From positions 2,356,001-2,420,000 of the forward strand of contig NZ_JAUASW010000001.1 in assembly GCF_030345705.1 (NCBI RefSeq): a stretch of DNA of 64,000 bases, written 5' to 3'. Every line of letters begins with the position of its first letter. Positions within the stretch are counted from its first letter, which is position 1. The notes beneath the pieces were generated by a model. The model was given only the letters and a program-made list of their open reading frames with translations. It was not told the DNA's origin and made no database searches. Position numbers and translations under genes: made by a program. This stretch comes from Pelomonas sp. SE-A7 (lineage in GTDB: Bacteria; Pseudomonadota; Gammaproteobacteria; Burkholderiales; Burkholderiaceae_C). This document shows positions 8,835-18,230 of this stretch, one piece after another.

Positions 8835-9260
8835 ATGTCCAGCTATGTAGAAGGCGCCCTGGTCAAGGACGAGCGCATCGTCCACATCGGTCACATCAGC
8901 CTGTGGGCCCTGTGGCACCTGATCGCCCTGGGCGTGCTGCTGCTGCCGGCCTTCGGCCTGGGCCTGGTGTTCTTCATCGTGGCCTGGGTGCGCTACAAGT
9001 CGGTCGAGCTGGCCGTCACCAACAAGCGCATCATCGTCAAGCACGGCTTCATCCGCCGCAGCACCATAGAGATCAACCTGAACAAGGCCGAGAGCGTGCA
9101 GGTGGACCAGGGCATGCTGGGCCGCATCTTCGACTTCGGCACCCTGGTCATCTCGGGCACCGGCACCTCGCATGCGCCGCTGACCGGCATCGCCTCGCCG
9201 ATGGACTTCCGCAGGGCCTTCATCGAGGCCCAGGACGGCGGCCAGGCCGCCTCGAACTAG
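8835..9260 (+). CDS. bacterial PH-domain membrane protein
   Basis: This 141-residue protein has two close hydrophobic helices (about 22-52) followed by a bacterial PH domain (bPH_2/YdbT type) with the characteristic LAVTNKRIIVKHGFIRRSTIEI core. Such proteins are membrane-anchored with the PH-like domain on the inner face; function is not established. The stop overlaps the convergent amidase stop within the bases CTAG. Confidence 0.85.
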   Translation: MSSYVEGALVKDERIVHIGHISLWALWHLIALGVLLLPAFGLGLVFFIVAWVRYKSVELAVTNKRIIVKHGFIRRSTIEINLNKAESVQVDQGMLGRIFDFGTLVISGTGTSHAPLTGIASPMDFRRAFIEAQDGGQAASN

Positions 9261-10666
9261 GCCCGCACCGGGTCGATCGGCGTCACGACGGCGCCCTGCC
9301 GCTCGATGACTTCGGCGGCATCCAGGCACAGCTCGTCCTGGTAGCGAGCGCCGGTCAGCAGCACGCCGATGGGCAGACCCGTCGCGGCATCGCGGCCGGC
9401 CGGCACGCAGGCCGAGGGCAGGCCCAGCAAGTTGGCCGGCACCACCGGCCGCATCATCTCTATCGTCGCCGCCGTGCCCTCGGGCGTCGCCACGTCGAAG
9501 CCCAGCTCGAAGGGCAGCTGGGTCCAGGTCGGCGACAGGATCAGCGGCGTCCGATCCAGGAACTGCGACCAGGCCCGCGCAATGCCATCGCGCAGCAGCA
9601 TCAGGCCGGACATCGCCAGCGGGTTGTCCAGCGGCGGCACGCCCTGGCCGGCCGTGACCAGGAAGCGCTGCGCGTCCTCGCCCATCAGCGGCAGCAGCTG
9701 GGGCAGCACGGCGCCGAAGTCGCCGATCAGCAGCCGCGCCCAGGTGGCGACCGCCTCTTCGTAGCGCGGCGGAGTCAGCTCCTCGACCTCGTAGCCGGCG
9801 GCCGCCAGCGCCTGGGCACTGCGCCTCACGACGGCGGCAATGGCCGGGTCGGTGCGGCCGCCCGGCGGCTCGGCCAGCACGGCCACGCGGACCGGGCCGC
9901 GCCGGCGGGCGGGCGGCAGGTCCAGCGACGCGGGGTCGCGCGGATGGGCGCCCGAGATCACGTCCAGCGCCACCCGCAGGTCGGCCACGCGACGGGCCAT
10001 CGGGCCCTGCACGTTCATCAGCTGCACGGCCAGCAGGTGCTCCTCATGCGGCACCAGGCCGGCGTCGGGCACGCGCCCGTACGAGGGCCGGATCGAAGCG
10101 ATGCCACAGGCGCTGGCCGGATTGCGCAGCGAACCGCCGATGTCATTGCCCAGGCCCAGCGCCGCCATGCCGGTGGCCAGGGCGACCGCCTCGCCGCCGC
10201 TGGAGCCGGCGCAGCTGCGCTGCGGATTCCAGGGATTGAGCGTCAGGCCATGCAGGCTGCTGTCGGTGTGCACGCGCAGTGCCATGTCGGGCAGGTTGGT
10301 GCGGCCTATGGGGATGGCGCCGGCCGCGCGCATGCGCTCGACCACCGGTGCGTCCAGCGGCACCACGGCATGGGCCAGCGGGGCCACGCCCCAGGTCGTG
10401 GCCTGGCCGGCCATGTCGATGTTGGCCTTGACGGTGAACGGCACGCCATGCAGCGGCGGCAGCGGCTCGCCCCGCGCGGCCCGGGCGTCGGCAGCGCGGG
10501 CCGCGGCGCGGGCCTCGCCGTCCAGCACATGGACGATGGCATTGAGGTGCGGGTTGAGTTCGGCAATGCGCTGCAGGTGGGCGTCGACCACCTCGACGGC
10601 GCTCAGCTCGCGGCTGGCGATATGGCGGGCGAGGTCCAGGGCGGGCAGTCTCCAGAGGTCTTGCAT
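9257..10666 (-). CDS. amidase signature family amidase
   Basis: This 469-residue hydrolase splits carboxamides. The Ser-cisSer-Lys triad is visible: Lys in FTVKANIDMAG, and the two serines in the glycine/serine-rich block CAGSSGGEAVA...GNDIGGSLRNPA. The start at 10666 follows AAGGAGACCGCC; an in-frame ATG twelve codons upstream lacks a good ribosome site. Family members include amidases acting on aryl or short amides and Glu-tRNA(Gln) amidotransferase A. There is no gatB/gatC next to it, so a stand-alone catabolic amidase is more likely. Confidence 0.92.
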   Translation of the reverse strand: MQDLWRLPALDLARHIASRELSAVEVVDAHLQRIAELNPHLNAIVHVLDGEARAAARAADARAARGEPLPPLHGVPFTVKANIDMAGQATTWGVAPLAHAVVPLDAPVVERMRAAGAIPIGRTNLPDMALRVHTDSSLHGLTLNPWNPQRSCAGSSGGEAVALATGMAALGLGNDIGGSLRNPASACGIASIRPSYGRVPDAGLVPHEEHLLAVQLMNVQGPMARRVADLRVALDVISGAHPRDPASLDLPPARRRGPVRVAVLAEPPGGRTDPAIAAVVRRSAQALAAAGYEVEELTPPRYEEAVATWARLLIGDFGAVLPQLLPLMGEDAQRFLVTAGQGVPPLDNPLAMSGLMLLRDGIARAWSQFLDRTPLILSPTWTQLPFELGFDVATPEGTAATIEMMRPVVPANLLGLPSACVPAGRDAATGLPIGVLLTGARYQDELCLDAAEVIERQGAVVTPIDPVRA

Positions 10667-10740
10667 GGCGGTCTCCTTGGCGTTGTCGGCGGGCCGCTTC
10701 ATGCGCCCCTGTCCGAGACTCTAGGAAGCGCCCGGACAGC

Positions 10741-10759
10741 GGGCATCGGGCGAATGCCC
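10741..10759 (-). terminator. possible hairpin after the HD-GYP/LuxR gene
   Basis: GGGCAT and ATGCCC form a six-base stem around a seven-base loop, directly at the 3' end of the regulator gene. There is no clear U-run on the minus strand, so this may be a weak terminator or chance. Confidence 0.25.
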
Positions 10760-12321
10760 TATCGGGGCCGGGGCAGCAGGCCCTGCTCCAGCGCGAACAA
10801 GGTGGCGCCCGCGCGGGTATGGACACCGGCCTTGCGGTAGATCGACTGGACCTGGTGGCCGATGGTCTTGGGCGAGCTGCCCAGACGGCGCGCCATCTCC
10901 TTGTTGGTGCGCCCGGACGCCAGCTCGACCAGCACCTCGGCCTCGCGCTCCGACAGACCGGCCGGCAGGCGCGAAGCCGGCACCGGCGCCTGCAGGCGAG
11001 CCCCCAGCACGGCCAGCACCGCGGACGTGGCCTCGCGGTCCAGCCGTCCCGCCGCCACCTCGTCGCCGACGATGCCTGCAATGGCCGCCAGGTCCATCGC
11101 ATTGCGGTGCGGTCGCGCCTCGCCCAGCGCCGCCACCACGTCGGCTGCCGCCAGCAGGCGCGCTGCCAGCGTCAATGAACGGGCATCGATGGAGCGACCG
11201 TAGCCGCTGCCGTCCAGCCGCTCATGGGCGGCGCCGGCCAGCTCGGCCAGCGGGGCCAGCGAGGCCACCCGGCCGAGGATCTGGCGCGTGTAGTTCGCAT
11301 GCAGCCTGAGTCGGTCCAGCTCGCCCTGGCTCAGCGGCCCGGGCTTGTCCCAGACCTCGGTGGAGATGCCCACGCGCCCCAGGTCATGGACCAGGGCGGC
11401 GCAGCGCAGCAGATGCTGCTGATCCAGGTCCAGCCCCAGGCTGCGGGCCGCATCGACCGCCAGGTCCGCCACCCGCCGGTTGTGGCCCAGCAGCCAGCTC
11501 GACTGGATGTCGGCATAGTCGGCCAGCACCAGCAGGGCCTGCTCCAGCGACTCGCCTTCCAGCCATTCGTGCGGCAGCGGCTCCAGCGCCGACAGCTGAT
11601 CCCAACGCGCAGGCAGCTGCTCGATCAGGCCAGGCCCCAGGGCCAGCACCCGGTCGACCAGGCTCGGTTCGAACTGCCCGCCGCGACGCTCGCGCAAGAC
11701 CTCGGCCGCGCGCGCATGGCCGCCCAGGCGAGCATGCAACAGCAGCTCCTGAGCCAGCACGACGATACGGACGGCCGGCAGGATGGCCTCGCCAGCCACG
11801 GCCGGGATGCCCCGGCCATCCCAGCGCGCGAACAGCTGGCCCAGGCCGGTCACGAAGCGCTCATCGAAGCCCAGGCGCCGGCCCAGGCGCTGGGCCACCT
11901 CGCAATGGCCGGGAAAGATCTCGCGGGCGAATTCGGCCGAGCGCGCCAAGCCGCGCAAGCTGGCCAGGGCCGTAGCAATGGCCGAGTCCTCCGCATGGGC
12001 GGCGCGGATGCGGCGCACCAGCGCGGCGATCACCTGGGGAGCGGCGGCCGTGTCCAGCGGCGCCATCGCGCGCCGCAGCTCGATCACGTCGCCGGCGATG
12101 CCGGCCATCACGCCGGTATCGGCATTGCAGCCGATGAAGCGCAGCAGGGCCTGGTAGTAGACCTGGCGCAACTCGCTGCCGCTGACTCCCCGGTCCTGGG
12201 CAATGCGCAGCGCCACGGCACAGCCCTGCAAGGCCTGGTCGGCATCCTGGCCCATGGCCAGCTCGCTGGCCGCGGCCAGGCAGGCCATCAGGTCGGCAAA
12301 GCGCAGACGAAGCGGGCTCAT
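10759..12321 (-). CDS. HD-GYP-like phosphohydrolase domain fused to a LuxR-type DNA-binding domain
   Basis: This 520-residue cytoplasmic protein has an uncharacterised N-terminal helical region, then an HD-GYP-like region near 270-400 with HNRRVADLA, HDLGRVGIS and HERLDGSGYGR. A LuxR/GerE helix-turn-helix follows at about 455-515 (LSEREAEVLVELASGRTNKEMARRLG). HD-GYP domains hydrolyse cyclic di-GMP. Here the GYP triplet reads GYG but the HD pair is retained. Coupling this domain to a DNA-binding output in one chain suggests a regulator that senses or degrades a cyclic dinucleotide. The start at 12321 (MSPLRLRF) is preferred over an in-frame codon at 12357. Confidence 0.85.
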   Translation of the reverse strand: MSPLRLRFADLMACLAAASELAMGQDADQALQGCAVALRIAQDRGVSGSELRQVYYQALLRFIGCNADTGVMAGIAGDVIELRRAMAPLDTAAAPQVIAALVRRIRAAHAEDSAIATALASLRGLARSAEFAREIFPGHCEVAQRLGRRLGFDERFVTGLGQLFARWDGRGIPAVAGEAILPAVRIVVLAQELLLHARLGGHARAAEVLRERRGGQFEPSLVDRVLALGPGLIEQLPARWDQLSALEPLPHEWLEGESLEQALLVLADYADIQSSWLLGHNRRVADLAVDAARSLGLDLDQQHLLRCAALVHDLGRVGISTEVWDKPGPLSQGELDRLRLHANYTRQILGRVASLAPLAELAGAAHERLDGSGYGRSIDARSLTLAARLLAAADVVAALGEARPHRNAMDLAAIAGIVGDEVAAGRLDREATSAVLAVLGARLQAPVPASRLPAGLSEREAEVLVELASGRTNKEMARRLGSSPKTIGHQVQSIYRKAGVHTRAGATLFALEQGLLPRPR

Positions 12322-12383
12322 GGCCGGACTATGCCCCAGCCATCGCCCGGGCCGCACTCAATGGCCGATCGGAAAGACGGCCC

Positions 12384-15300
12384 TCAAGCCCGCGCCAGCA
12401 CCGGTCGCAGGGCCTCGCCGCTGTGCGTGCCGGCCTGGACCACCGCCTCCGGCGTGCCCGCCACGACGACCCGGCCGCCCGCGCCTCCGCCTTCCGGCCC
12501 CAGGTCTATGACCCAGTCGGCCTCGGCGATCACGTCCAGGTCATGCTCGATGACGACCACCGAATGGCCGCCGGCCACGAGTCGGTGCAGCACGCGTATC
12601 AGCTTCTCCACGTCGGCCATGTGCAGGCCCACCGTGGGCTCGTCCAGCACATAGAGCGTGTGCGGCGCCTTCTGGCCGCGGCGCGTGACGTCGTCGCGCA
12701 CCTTGACCAGCTCGGACACCAGCTTGATGCGCTGGGCCTCGCCGCCCGACAGCGTCGGCGAAGGCTGGCCCAGGGTCAGATAGCCCAGGCCCACGTCCTT
12801 CAGCAATTGCAGCGGATGGGCGATGGAAGGCATGGAGGCGAAGAACTCCACCGCCTCGTCCACCTCCATGGCCAGCACGTCGCCAATGCTCTTGCCGCGC
12901 CAGCTGACGCCCAGGGTCTCGGGGTTGAAGCGCCGGCCATGGCATTGATCGCAGAGCAGCTTCACATCGGGCAGGAAGCTCATCTCTATGGTCTGCATGC
13001 CCTGGCCTTCGCAGCCGGGGCAGCGGCCCTCGCCGGTGTTGAACGAGAAGCGGCCGGCCGCATAGCCACGGGCCTTGGACTCCAGCGTCTCGGCGAACAG
13101 CTTGCGGATCGCGTCCCAGAAGCCTATGTAGGTGGCCGGGCAGCTGCGCGGCGTCTTGCCTATGGGCGTCTGGTCGACCTCGAGCACCCGGTCGACCTGC
13201 TTGTGGCCCTCGATGCCGGCGCAGCCTATCCAGCCGCGCGCTGGGCCGCTCCCGAGCGCGGCGGCGTCCCCTCGGGGGACCGCCCGTGTACTCGCGGGCG
13301 AGGGGCCAGGTCCTGACGGATCCTTGCGCAGCGGCACGGCCATGGCCATGTTGGCCAGCAGCACGTCGCGCGCCAGCGTGCTCTTGCCCGAGCCCGAGAC
13401 GCCGGTCACGGCCACCAGGCGCTGCAGTGGCACGTCGATGCTCACTTGCTTCAGGTTGTGCAGGCTGGCTTCCAGCACGCGCAGCTTGGGCGTGTCCGCA
13501 TCGATGGCTCGCCGCGCTTGCAGTGGATGCAGCAAGGGCTTGGCGAGAAAGCGGCCGGTCACGGAATCGGGATGCAAGGCCAGCTCGGCCGCCGAGCCCT
13601 GGGCCACCACCTGACCGCCGCGTTTGCCGGCGCTGGGGCCTATGTCGATGATGTGGTCGGCGCGGCGTATCGTGTCCTCGTCATGCTCGACCACGACCAG
13701 GGTATTGCCCTTGTCGCCCAGCTGGCCCAGGGCCTTGAGCAGGATCTGGTTGTCGCGCGGATGCAGGCCAATCGTGGGCTCGTCCAGCACATAGCAGACG
13801 CCCTGCAGATTGCTGCCAAGCTGGGCCGCCAGGCGGATGCGCTGAGCCTCGCCGCCGGACAGCGTGGGGGCCGCGCGGTCCAGGGTCAGGTAGCCCAGGC
13901 CCACTTCCTCCAGGAACTCCAGCCGGCCGCGGATCTCGGAGACCACGTCGCGGGCGATATCGGCATCGCGGCCCGTCAGCTTCAGGCCTTCTATCCAGGC
14001 CCGGGCCTCGCCCACGCTCCAGCCGGCCACGTCGGCAATGCCCTGCGACTCGAAGGTCACCGAGCGGGCCGAAGCATTGAGCCGGGCGCCACTGCATTCC
14101 GGGCAGGGCTGGTCGGCCAGCCCTTCAATCTCGGTCTCCTCGGCCGGGAAGCTCTGCTCCCGCCCGCGGTTGTCCTTGTCCTGCTGCGTATCGTCCAGCG
14201 CCTTGCGCTGCTCGCGGGTCAAGGCAAGACCTGTCCCCACGCAATGCGGGCACCAGCCATGCTTGCTGTTGTACGAGAACATGCGCGGGTCCAGCTCGGC
14301 GTAGCTGTCGCCGCAAGTCGGGCAGGCACGCTTGGTCGAGAACACCTTGGTCTCACCTATGCCCACGGTCGAGCGGGCATCGGCAATCGCCTGGTTCAGC
14401 CGGTCCAGCGGGCTCAGCAGATGCAAGACGCCCTTGCCCAGGTCCAGAGCCTTGGCCAGCAGCTCGCGCAGCTCGACTTCCCTGGCCGGCTCAATCACCA
14501 GGTCGCCGACCGGCAGCTCCAGCGTGTGCTCCTTGAAGCGGTCCAGCCGCGGCCAGGGCGAGGTGGGCAGGAATTCGCCATCGACCCGCAGATGCGTGTA
14601 GCCGCGGCCCTTGGCCCATTTGGCCAGGTCGGTGTAGAGGCCCTTGCGGTTGACCACCAGCGGCGCCAGCAGGCCCACATGCTGACCGCGGTAGTCGCGC
14701 AGCAATTGCGCGGCGATGGACTCGACGCTCTGCGGCCGCACCGGCGTGCCGTCCTTGACGCAGTGCTGCACGCCCAGCTTGACGTAGAGCAGGCGCAGGA
14801 AATGCCAGACCTCGGTCGTCGTCGCCACCGTGCTCTTGCGGCCGCCACGGCTGAGCCGCTGCTCGATGGCCACGGTAGGCGGAATGCCCCAGACCGCATC
14901 GACCTCGGGCCGGCCCGCCGGCTGCACGATGGAGCGGGCATAGGCGTTCAGCGACTCCAGATAGCGGCGCTGGCCTTCGTTGAAAAGAATGTCGAAGGCC
15001 AGCGTGCTCTTGCCCGAGCCCGAGACGCCGGTGATGACGTTGAACTTGCCGCGCGGAATGCTGACGTCGACCGACTTCAGGTTGTGCTCGCGGGCATTGA
15101 CGATGCGGATCGCCTCGTCGCCGCTCTTGGCGCGGCGTGGCCGCATCGCGTACTGCAGCGGCAGGCCTTCCTCGACCTTGGTGGCCGGCTGGTCCATGTG
15201 CAGCGCGTAGTCGCGCAGGGCCGCCGCCGTGTGCGAAGTCGGGTGCTCCTTCAGCTCCTCCGGCGTGCCCGTGGCCACCAGCTCGCCGCCCTGCTCGCCG

Positions 15301-18101
15301 CCTTCGGGGCCCAGGTCTATCACCCAGTCCGAGGCACGAATCACGTCGAGGTTGTGCTCGATCAGGACCAGCGAATGACCGGCCGAGAGCAGCTTGCGCA
15401 GCGCCCGCATCAGCTTGGCGATGTCGTCGAAATGCAGGCCGGTGGTCGGCTCGTCGAACAGGAACAAGGTGCCCTTGCGAGCCACCGCCTGGCGCGGCTT
15501 GGCTGTGGCCGCCTCGGCCAGGAAACCGGCCAGCTTGAGCCGCTGGGCCTCGCCGCCCGACAGCGTGGGCACGGGCTGGCCCAGCTTCAGATACTCCAGG
15601 CCCACATCGACGATGGGCTGCAGCTTGGCGACCACCTCCCGGTCATTGCGGAACAGATGCACCGCTTCGCTGACCGTCAGCTCCAGCACGTCGGACACGC
15701 TCATTTCACATGCGTCGCGCTCGATCTTGACGTCGAGAATCTCGGCGCGGAAGCGCTTGCCGTCGCAGTCAGGGCAGCGCAGGTAGACGTCGGACAGGAA
15801 CTGCATCTCCACATGCTCGAAGCCCGAGCCGCCGCAGGTGGGGCAGCGGCCATCGCCGGCATTGAAGGAGAAGTAGCCGGCCGTGTAGCTGCGCTCACGA
15901 GCCACAGGCGCATCGGCGAAGCGCTTGCGGATCTCGTCGAAGGCGCCGACATAGGAAGCCGGGTTGGAGCGCGCCGTCTTGCCAATCGGCGACTGGTCGA
16001 CGAAGACCGCATCGGCCAGCCAGTCCGCGCCCAGCAGCTGCTCATGCGCACCCGGCGCCTCGGTGGCCTGGCCGAAATGCCGGGCCAGGGCCGGGTAGAG
16101 CACGTCCTGCATCAGCGTGCTCTTGCCGGAGCCGGAGACGCCGGTCACCGCCACCATCTTCTGCAGCGGGAACTCGACGGTGACGTTCTTCAGGTTGTGC
16201 TCGCGCACCCCCTGCAAGATCAGCTTGGGCGTGCCGCCATCGACGATGCGCTTGATGCCCATGCCCACCTGCTTGCGAGCGCCGAGGTAGGCGCCGGTGA
16301 GCGTGTCGGCTGAGCGGATCTGAGCCGGCGTGCCGTCGAACACGATGGCGCCGCCCTTCTCGCCCGGGCCCGGGCCCATGTCGATCAGGCGGTCGGCCGC
16401 CAGCATCACGGCCGGGTCGTGCTCGACCACGACCAGGGTATTGCCGGCATCGCGCAGGCGGTGCATGGCCTGGACGATGCGGTCCATGTCGCGCGGATGC
16501 AGGCCTATGCTGGGCTCGTCCAGCACGAACAGCGTGTTGACCAGCGAGGTGCCCAGGGCCGTGGTCAGGTTGATGCGCTGCACCTCGCCGCCGCTGAGCG
16601 TGCGGCTCTGCCGGTCCAACGTCAGGTAGCCGATGCCCACGTCGCAGAGGTATTTGAGCCGGTTGCGGATTTCGTCCAGCAGCAGCTTCAGCGCCTCGTC
16701 CAGCATGGTGGACGGCAGCTCCAGCTGGTCCATGAAGCGGCGCAAGCGGTGCAGCGGCAGCTGCATCAGATCGTTCAGCGACAGACCATCCAAAGCTTCA
16801 AGCTGGTTGCGGTTCCAGCTCACGCCTTCGGGCAGGAAGCGCTGCTCGACCGGCAGCGCCTCGTCGGCCAGGGCCTTGGAGCCCACGCGCCACAGCAGGG
16901 CCTCGGTCTTGAGCCGCGCACCGCGGCAGGCCGGGCATTCGGTGTAGCTGCGGTACTTGGACAGCAGCACCCGGATGTGCATCTTGTAGGTCTTGCTCTC
17001 CAGGTATTCGAAGAAGCGCTTGATGCCGTACCACTGCTTGTTCCAGTTGCCGTTCCAGTTCGGCGAGCCGCCCACCACCCAGTCGCGCTGGGCCTGCGTC
17101 AGCTGGTTCCAGGCGGTGTCGCGCGGAATGCCGGCCTCGCCGGCGTACTTGATCAGGTCGTCCTGGCATTCCTTCCAGGCCGGCGTCTGCATGGGCTTGA
17201 TCGCGCCGCTGCGCAGCGTATTCTTCTCGTCCGGAATCACCAGGCCCATGTCGACCCCGATGACGCGGCCGAAGCCGCGGCAGGTCTCGCAGGCGCCCAT
17301 GGCCGAGTTGAACGAGAACAGCGGCGGCTGCGGATCGGCATAGCGCAGATCGCTCTCGGGGCAGTGCAGGCCGGTGGAGTATTTCCACACCAGCGGTTCG
17401 CCTTCTTCCTGCAATACGTAGACCGTGAGACGGCCACTGCCGCGCTTCAGGCCCAGCTCGATGGCCTCCATGGCGCGCTGCTTGTCGGCGCCCTGCAGGC
17501 GGAAGCGGTCCGCCACCACGTCGAGGATCTTGCGCTCGCCCACCTGACGCTCGGCCTGCACCCGGGTGAAGCCGCTGGCCGACAGCCATTGCTCGACCTG
17601 ATCGGCCGTGGTGTTGGCCGGCAGCTCGACCGGGAAGGTCAGCACCAGGCGCGGATCTGCAGCCTTCGTCCGCTCCAGCAGCTCGGCATAGATGGTCTGC
17701 GCCGTGTCGTGCCGCACCGGCAGCGCGGTCTGCTTGTCATACAAGGCCGCCGCGCGGGCGAACAAGAGCTTCAGGTGGTCGTTCAGCTCGGTCATGGTGC
17801 CGACCGTGGAACGGCTGGTGCGCACCGGATTGGTCTGGTCGATGGCGATGGCCGGGGGCACGCCCTCGACCTTGTCCACCGCCGGCCGGTCCATGCGGTC
17901 CAGGAACTGGCGGGCATAGGCCGAGAAGGTCTCGACATAGCGGCGCTGCCCCTCGGCATACAGGGTGTCGAACACCAGGCTGGACTTGCCCGAGCCACTG
18001 GGCCCGGTGACCACGGTCAGCTCGCCGGTGGCGATGTCCAGGTCGAGGTTCTTGAGGTTGTGCTGCCGGGCGCCCCGGATGCGGATCTGACCTTCGGACA
18101 T
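12384..18101 (-). CDS. uvrA: double-length UvrA paralogue (excinuclease ABC subunit A, tandem type)
   Basis: This 1905-residue protein is about twice the usual UvrA length (about 940) and consists of two UvrA-like halves joined head to tail. Four ABC ATPase cassettes are visible: Walker A GPSGSGKSS and three GVSGSGKST, four LSGGE signatures, and four DEP(S/T)(I/T/V)GLH Walker B regions. Zinc-finger cysteine pairs occur in both halves (CPTCGGSGF...CPDCDGKRF and CPGCEGQGM...CDQCHGRRF). UvrA recognises DNA damage with UvrB as an ATP-driven dimer, so this form may act as a covalent dimer. The start at 18101 (MSEGQIRIRGARQHNLKNL) matches the family N-terminus. Around residues 1593-1620 it carries an in-frame insertion (separate entry). 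A normal single-length uvrA is presumably elsewhere in the genome. Confidence 0.93.
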   Translation of the reverse strand: MSEGQIRIRGARQHNLKNLDLDIATGELTVVTGPSGSGKSSLVFDTLYAEGQRRYVETFSAYARQFLDRMDRPAVDKVEGVPPAIAIDQTNPVRTSRSTVGTMTELNDHLKLLFARAAALYDKQTALPVRHDTAQTIYAELLERTKAADPRLVLTFPVELPANTTADQVEQWLSASGFTRVQAERQVGERKILDVVADRFRLQGADKQRAMEAIELGLKRGSGRLTVYVLQEEGEPLVWKYSTGLHCPESDLRYADPQPPLFSFNSAMGACETCRGFGRVIGVDMGLVIPDEKNTLRSGAIKPMQTPAWKECQDDLIKYAGEAGIPRDTAWNQLTQAQRDWVVGGSPNWNGNWNKQWYGIKRFFEYLESKTYKMHIRVLLSKYRSYTECPACRGARLKTEALLWRVGSKALADEALPVEQRFLPEGVSWNRNQLEALDGLSLNDLMQLPLHRLRRFMDQLELPSTMLDEALKLLLDEIRNRLKYLCDVGIGYLTLDRQSRTLSGGEVQRINLTTALGTSLVNTLFVLDEPSIGLHPRDMDRIVQAMHRLRDAGNTLVVVEHDPAVMLAADRLIDMGPGPGEKGGAIVFDGTPAQIRSADTLTGAYLGARKQVGMGIKRIVDGGTPKLILQGVREHNLKNVTVEFPLQKMVAVTGVSGSGKSTLMQDVLYPALARHFGQATEAPGAHEQLLGADWLADAVFVDQSPIGKTARSNPASYVGAFDEIRKRFADAPVARERSYTAGYFSFNAGDGRCPTCGGSGFEHVEMQFLSDVYLRCPDCDGKRFRAEILDVKIERDACEMSVSDVLELTVSEAVHLFRNDREVVAKLQPIVDVGLEYLKLGQPVPTLSGGEAQRLKLAGFLAEAATAKPRQAVARKGTLFLFDEPTTGLHFDDIAKLMRALRKLLSAGHSLVLIEHNLDVIRASDWVIDLGPEGGEQGGELVATGTPEELKEHPTSHTAAALRDYALHMDQPATKVEEGLPLQYAMRPRRAKSGDEAIRIVNAREHNLKSVDVSIPRGKFNVITGVSGSGKSTLAFDILFNEGQRRYLESLNAYARSIVQPAGRPEVDAVWGIPPTVAIEQRLSRGGRKSTVATTTEVWHFLRLLYVKLGVQHCVKDGTPVRPQSVESIAAQLLRDYRGQHVGLLAPLVVNRKGLYTDLAKWAKGRGYTHLRVDGEFLPTSPWPRLDRFKEHTLELPVGDLVIEPAREVELRELLAKALDLGKGVLHLLSPLDRLNQAIADARSTVGIGETKVFSTKRACPTCGDSYAELDPRMFSYNSKHGWCPHCVGTGLALTREQRKALDDTQQDKDNRGREQSFPAEETEIEGLADQPCPECSGARLNASARSVTFESQGIADVAGWSVGEARAWIEGLKLTGRDADIARDVVSEIRGRLEFLEEVGLGYLTLDRAAPTLSGGEAQRIRLAAQLGSNLQGVCYVLDEPTIGLHPRDNQILLKALGQLGDKGNTLVVVEHDEDTIRRADHIIDIGPSAGKRGGQVVAQGSAAELALHPDSVTGRFLAKPLLHPLQARRAIDADTPKLRVLEASLHNLKQVSIDVPLQRLVAVTGVSGSGKSTLARDVLLANMAMAVPLRKDPSGPGPSPASTRAVPRGDAAALGSGPARGWIGCAGIEGHKQVDRVLEVDQTPIGKTPRSCPATYIGFWDAIRKLFAETLESKARGYAAGRFSFNTGEGRCPGCEGQGMQTIEMSFLPDVKLLCDQCHGRRFNPETLGVSWRGKSIGDVLAMEVDEAVEFFASMPSIAHPLQLLKDVGLGYLTLGQPSPTLSGGEAQRIKLVSELVKVRDDVTRRGQKAPHTLYVLDEPTVGLHMADVEKLIRVLHRLVAGGHSVVVIEHDLDVIAEADWVIDLGPEGGGAGGRVVVAGTPEAVVQAGTHSGEALRPVLARA
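13240..13322 (-). repeat. in-frame hairpin-rich insertion inside the fourth ABC cassette of uvrA
   Basis: Compared with the matching cassette in the first half of the same protein, about 25-30 extra residues lie between Walker A (GVSGSGKST) and the VDQTPIGKTPRS motif. The DNA holds two adjacent dyads: GTCCCC-TCG-GGGGAC at 13266-13280 and CGCCCG-8 bases-CGGGCG at 13281-13300. CCCCTCG (13268-13274) can also pair with CGAGGGG (13299-13305). The encoded Gly/Pro/Ser/Arg-rich peptide (KDPSGPGPSPASTRAV) is low complexity. This looks like a dispersed palindromic element that inserted in frame; no second copy was found in the window. Confidence 0.55.
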
Positions 18102-18214
18102 CTTGGTGGTACGGGTTAGGCTGGACCAACGGAGGACAGGCATTCTAGGAAGGCCTGCAAGGCCTTGCCGCTGCCGGGCCCCAGGCTCCTGACAAAGGGT
18201 GGCAGCAGGCATCT

Positions 18215-18230
18215 CAAGGGTTAACCCTTG
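18215..18230. promoter_or_regulatory. perfect 16-base palindrome between uvrA and a REC regulator
   Basis: CAAGGGTTAACCCTTG is a perfect dyad in the 188-base divergent region. AACCCTT recurs immediately afterwards at 18232-18238. It is positioned like an operator that could serve either gene. It does not resemble the LexA box seen at 60262. Confidence 0.35.

Noticed and set aside
13446..16313. A 955-codon plus-strand open frame inside uvrA
   Set aside because: Antisense to a clear ABC protein; its translation lacks any family resemblance.
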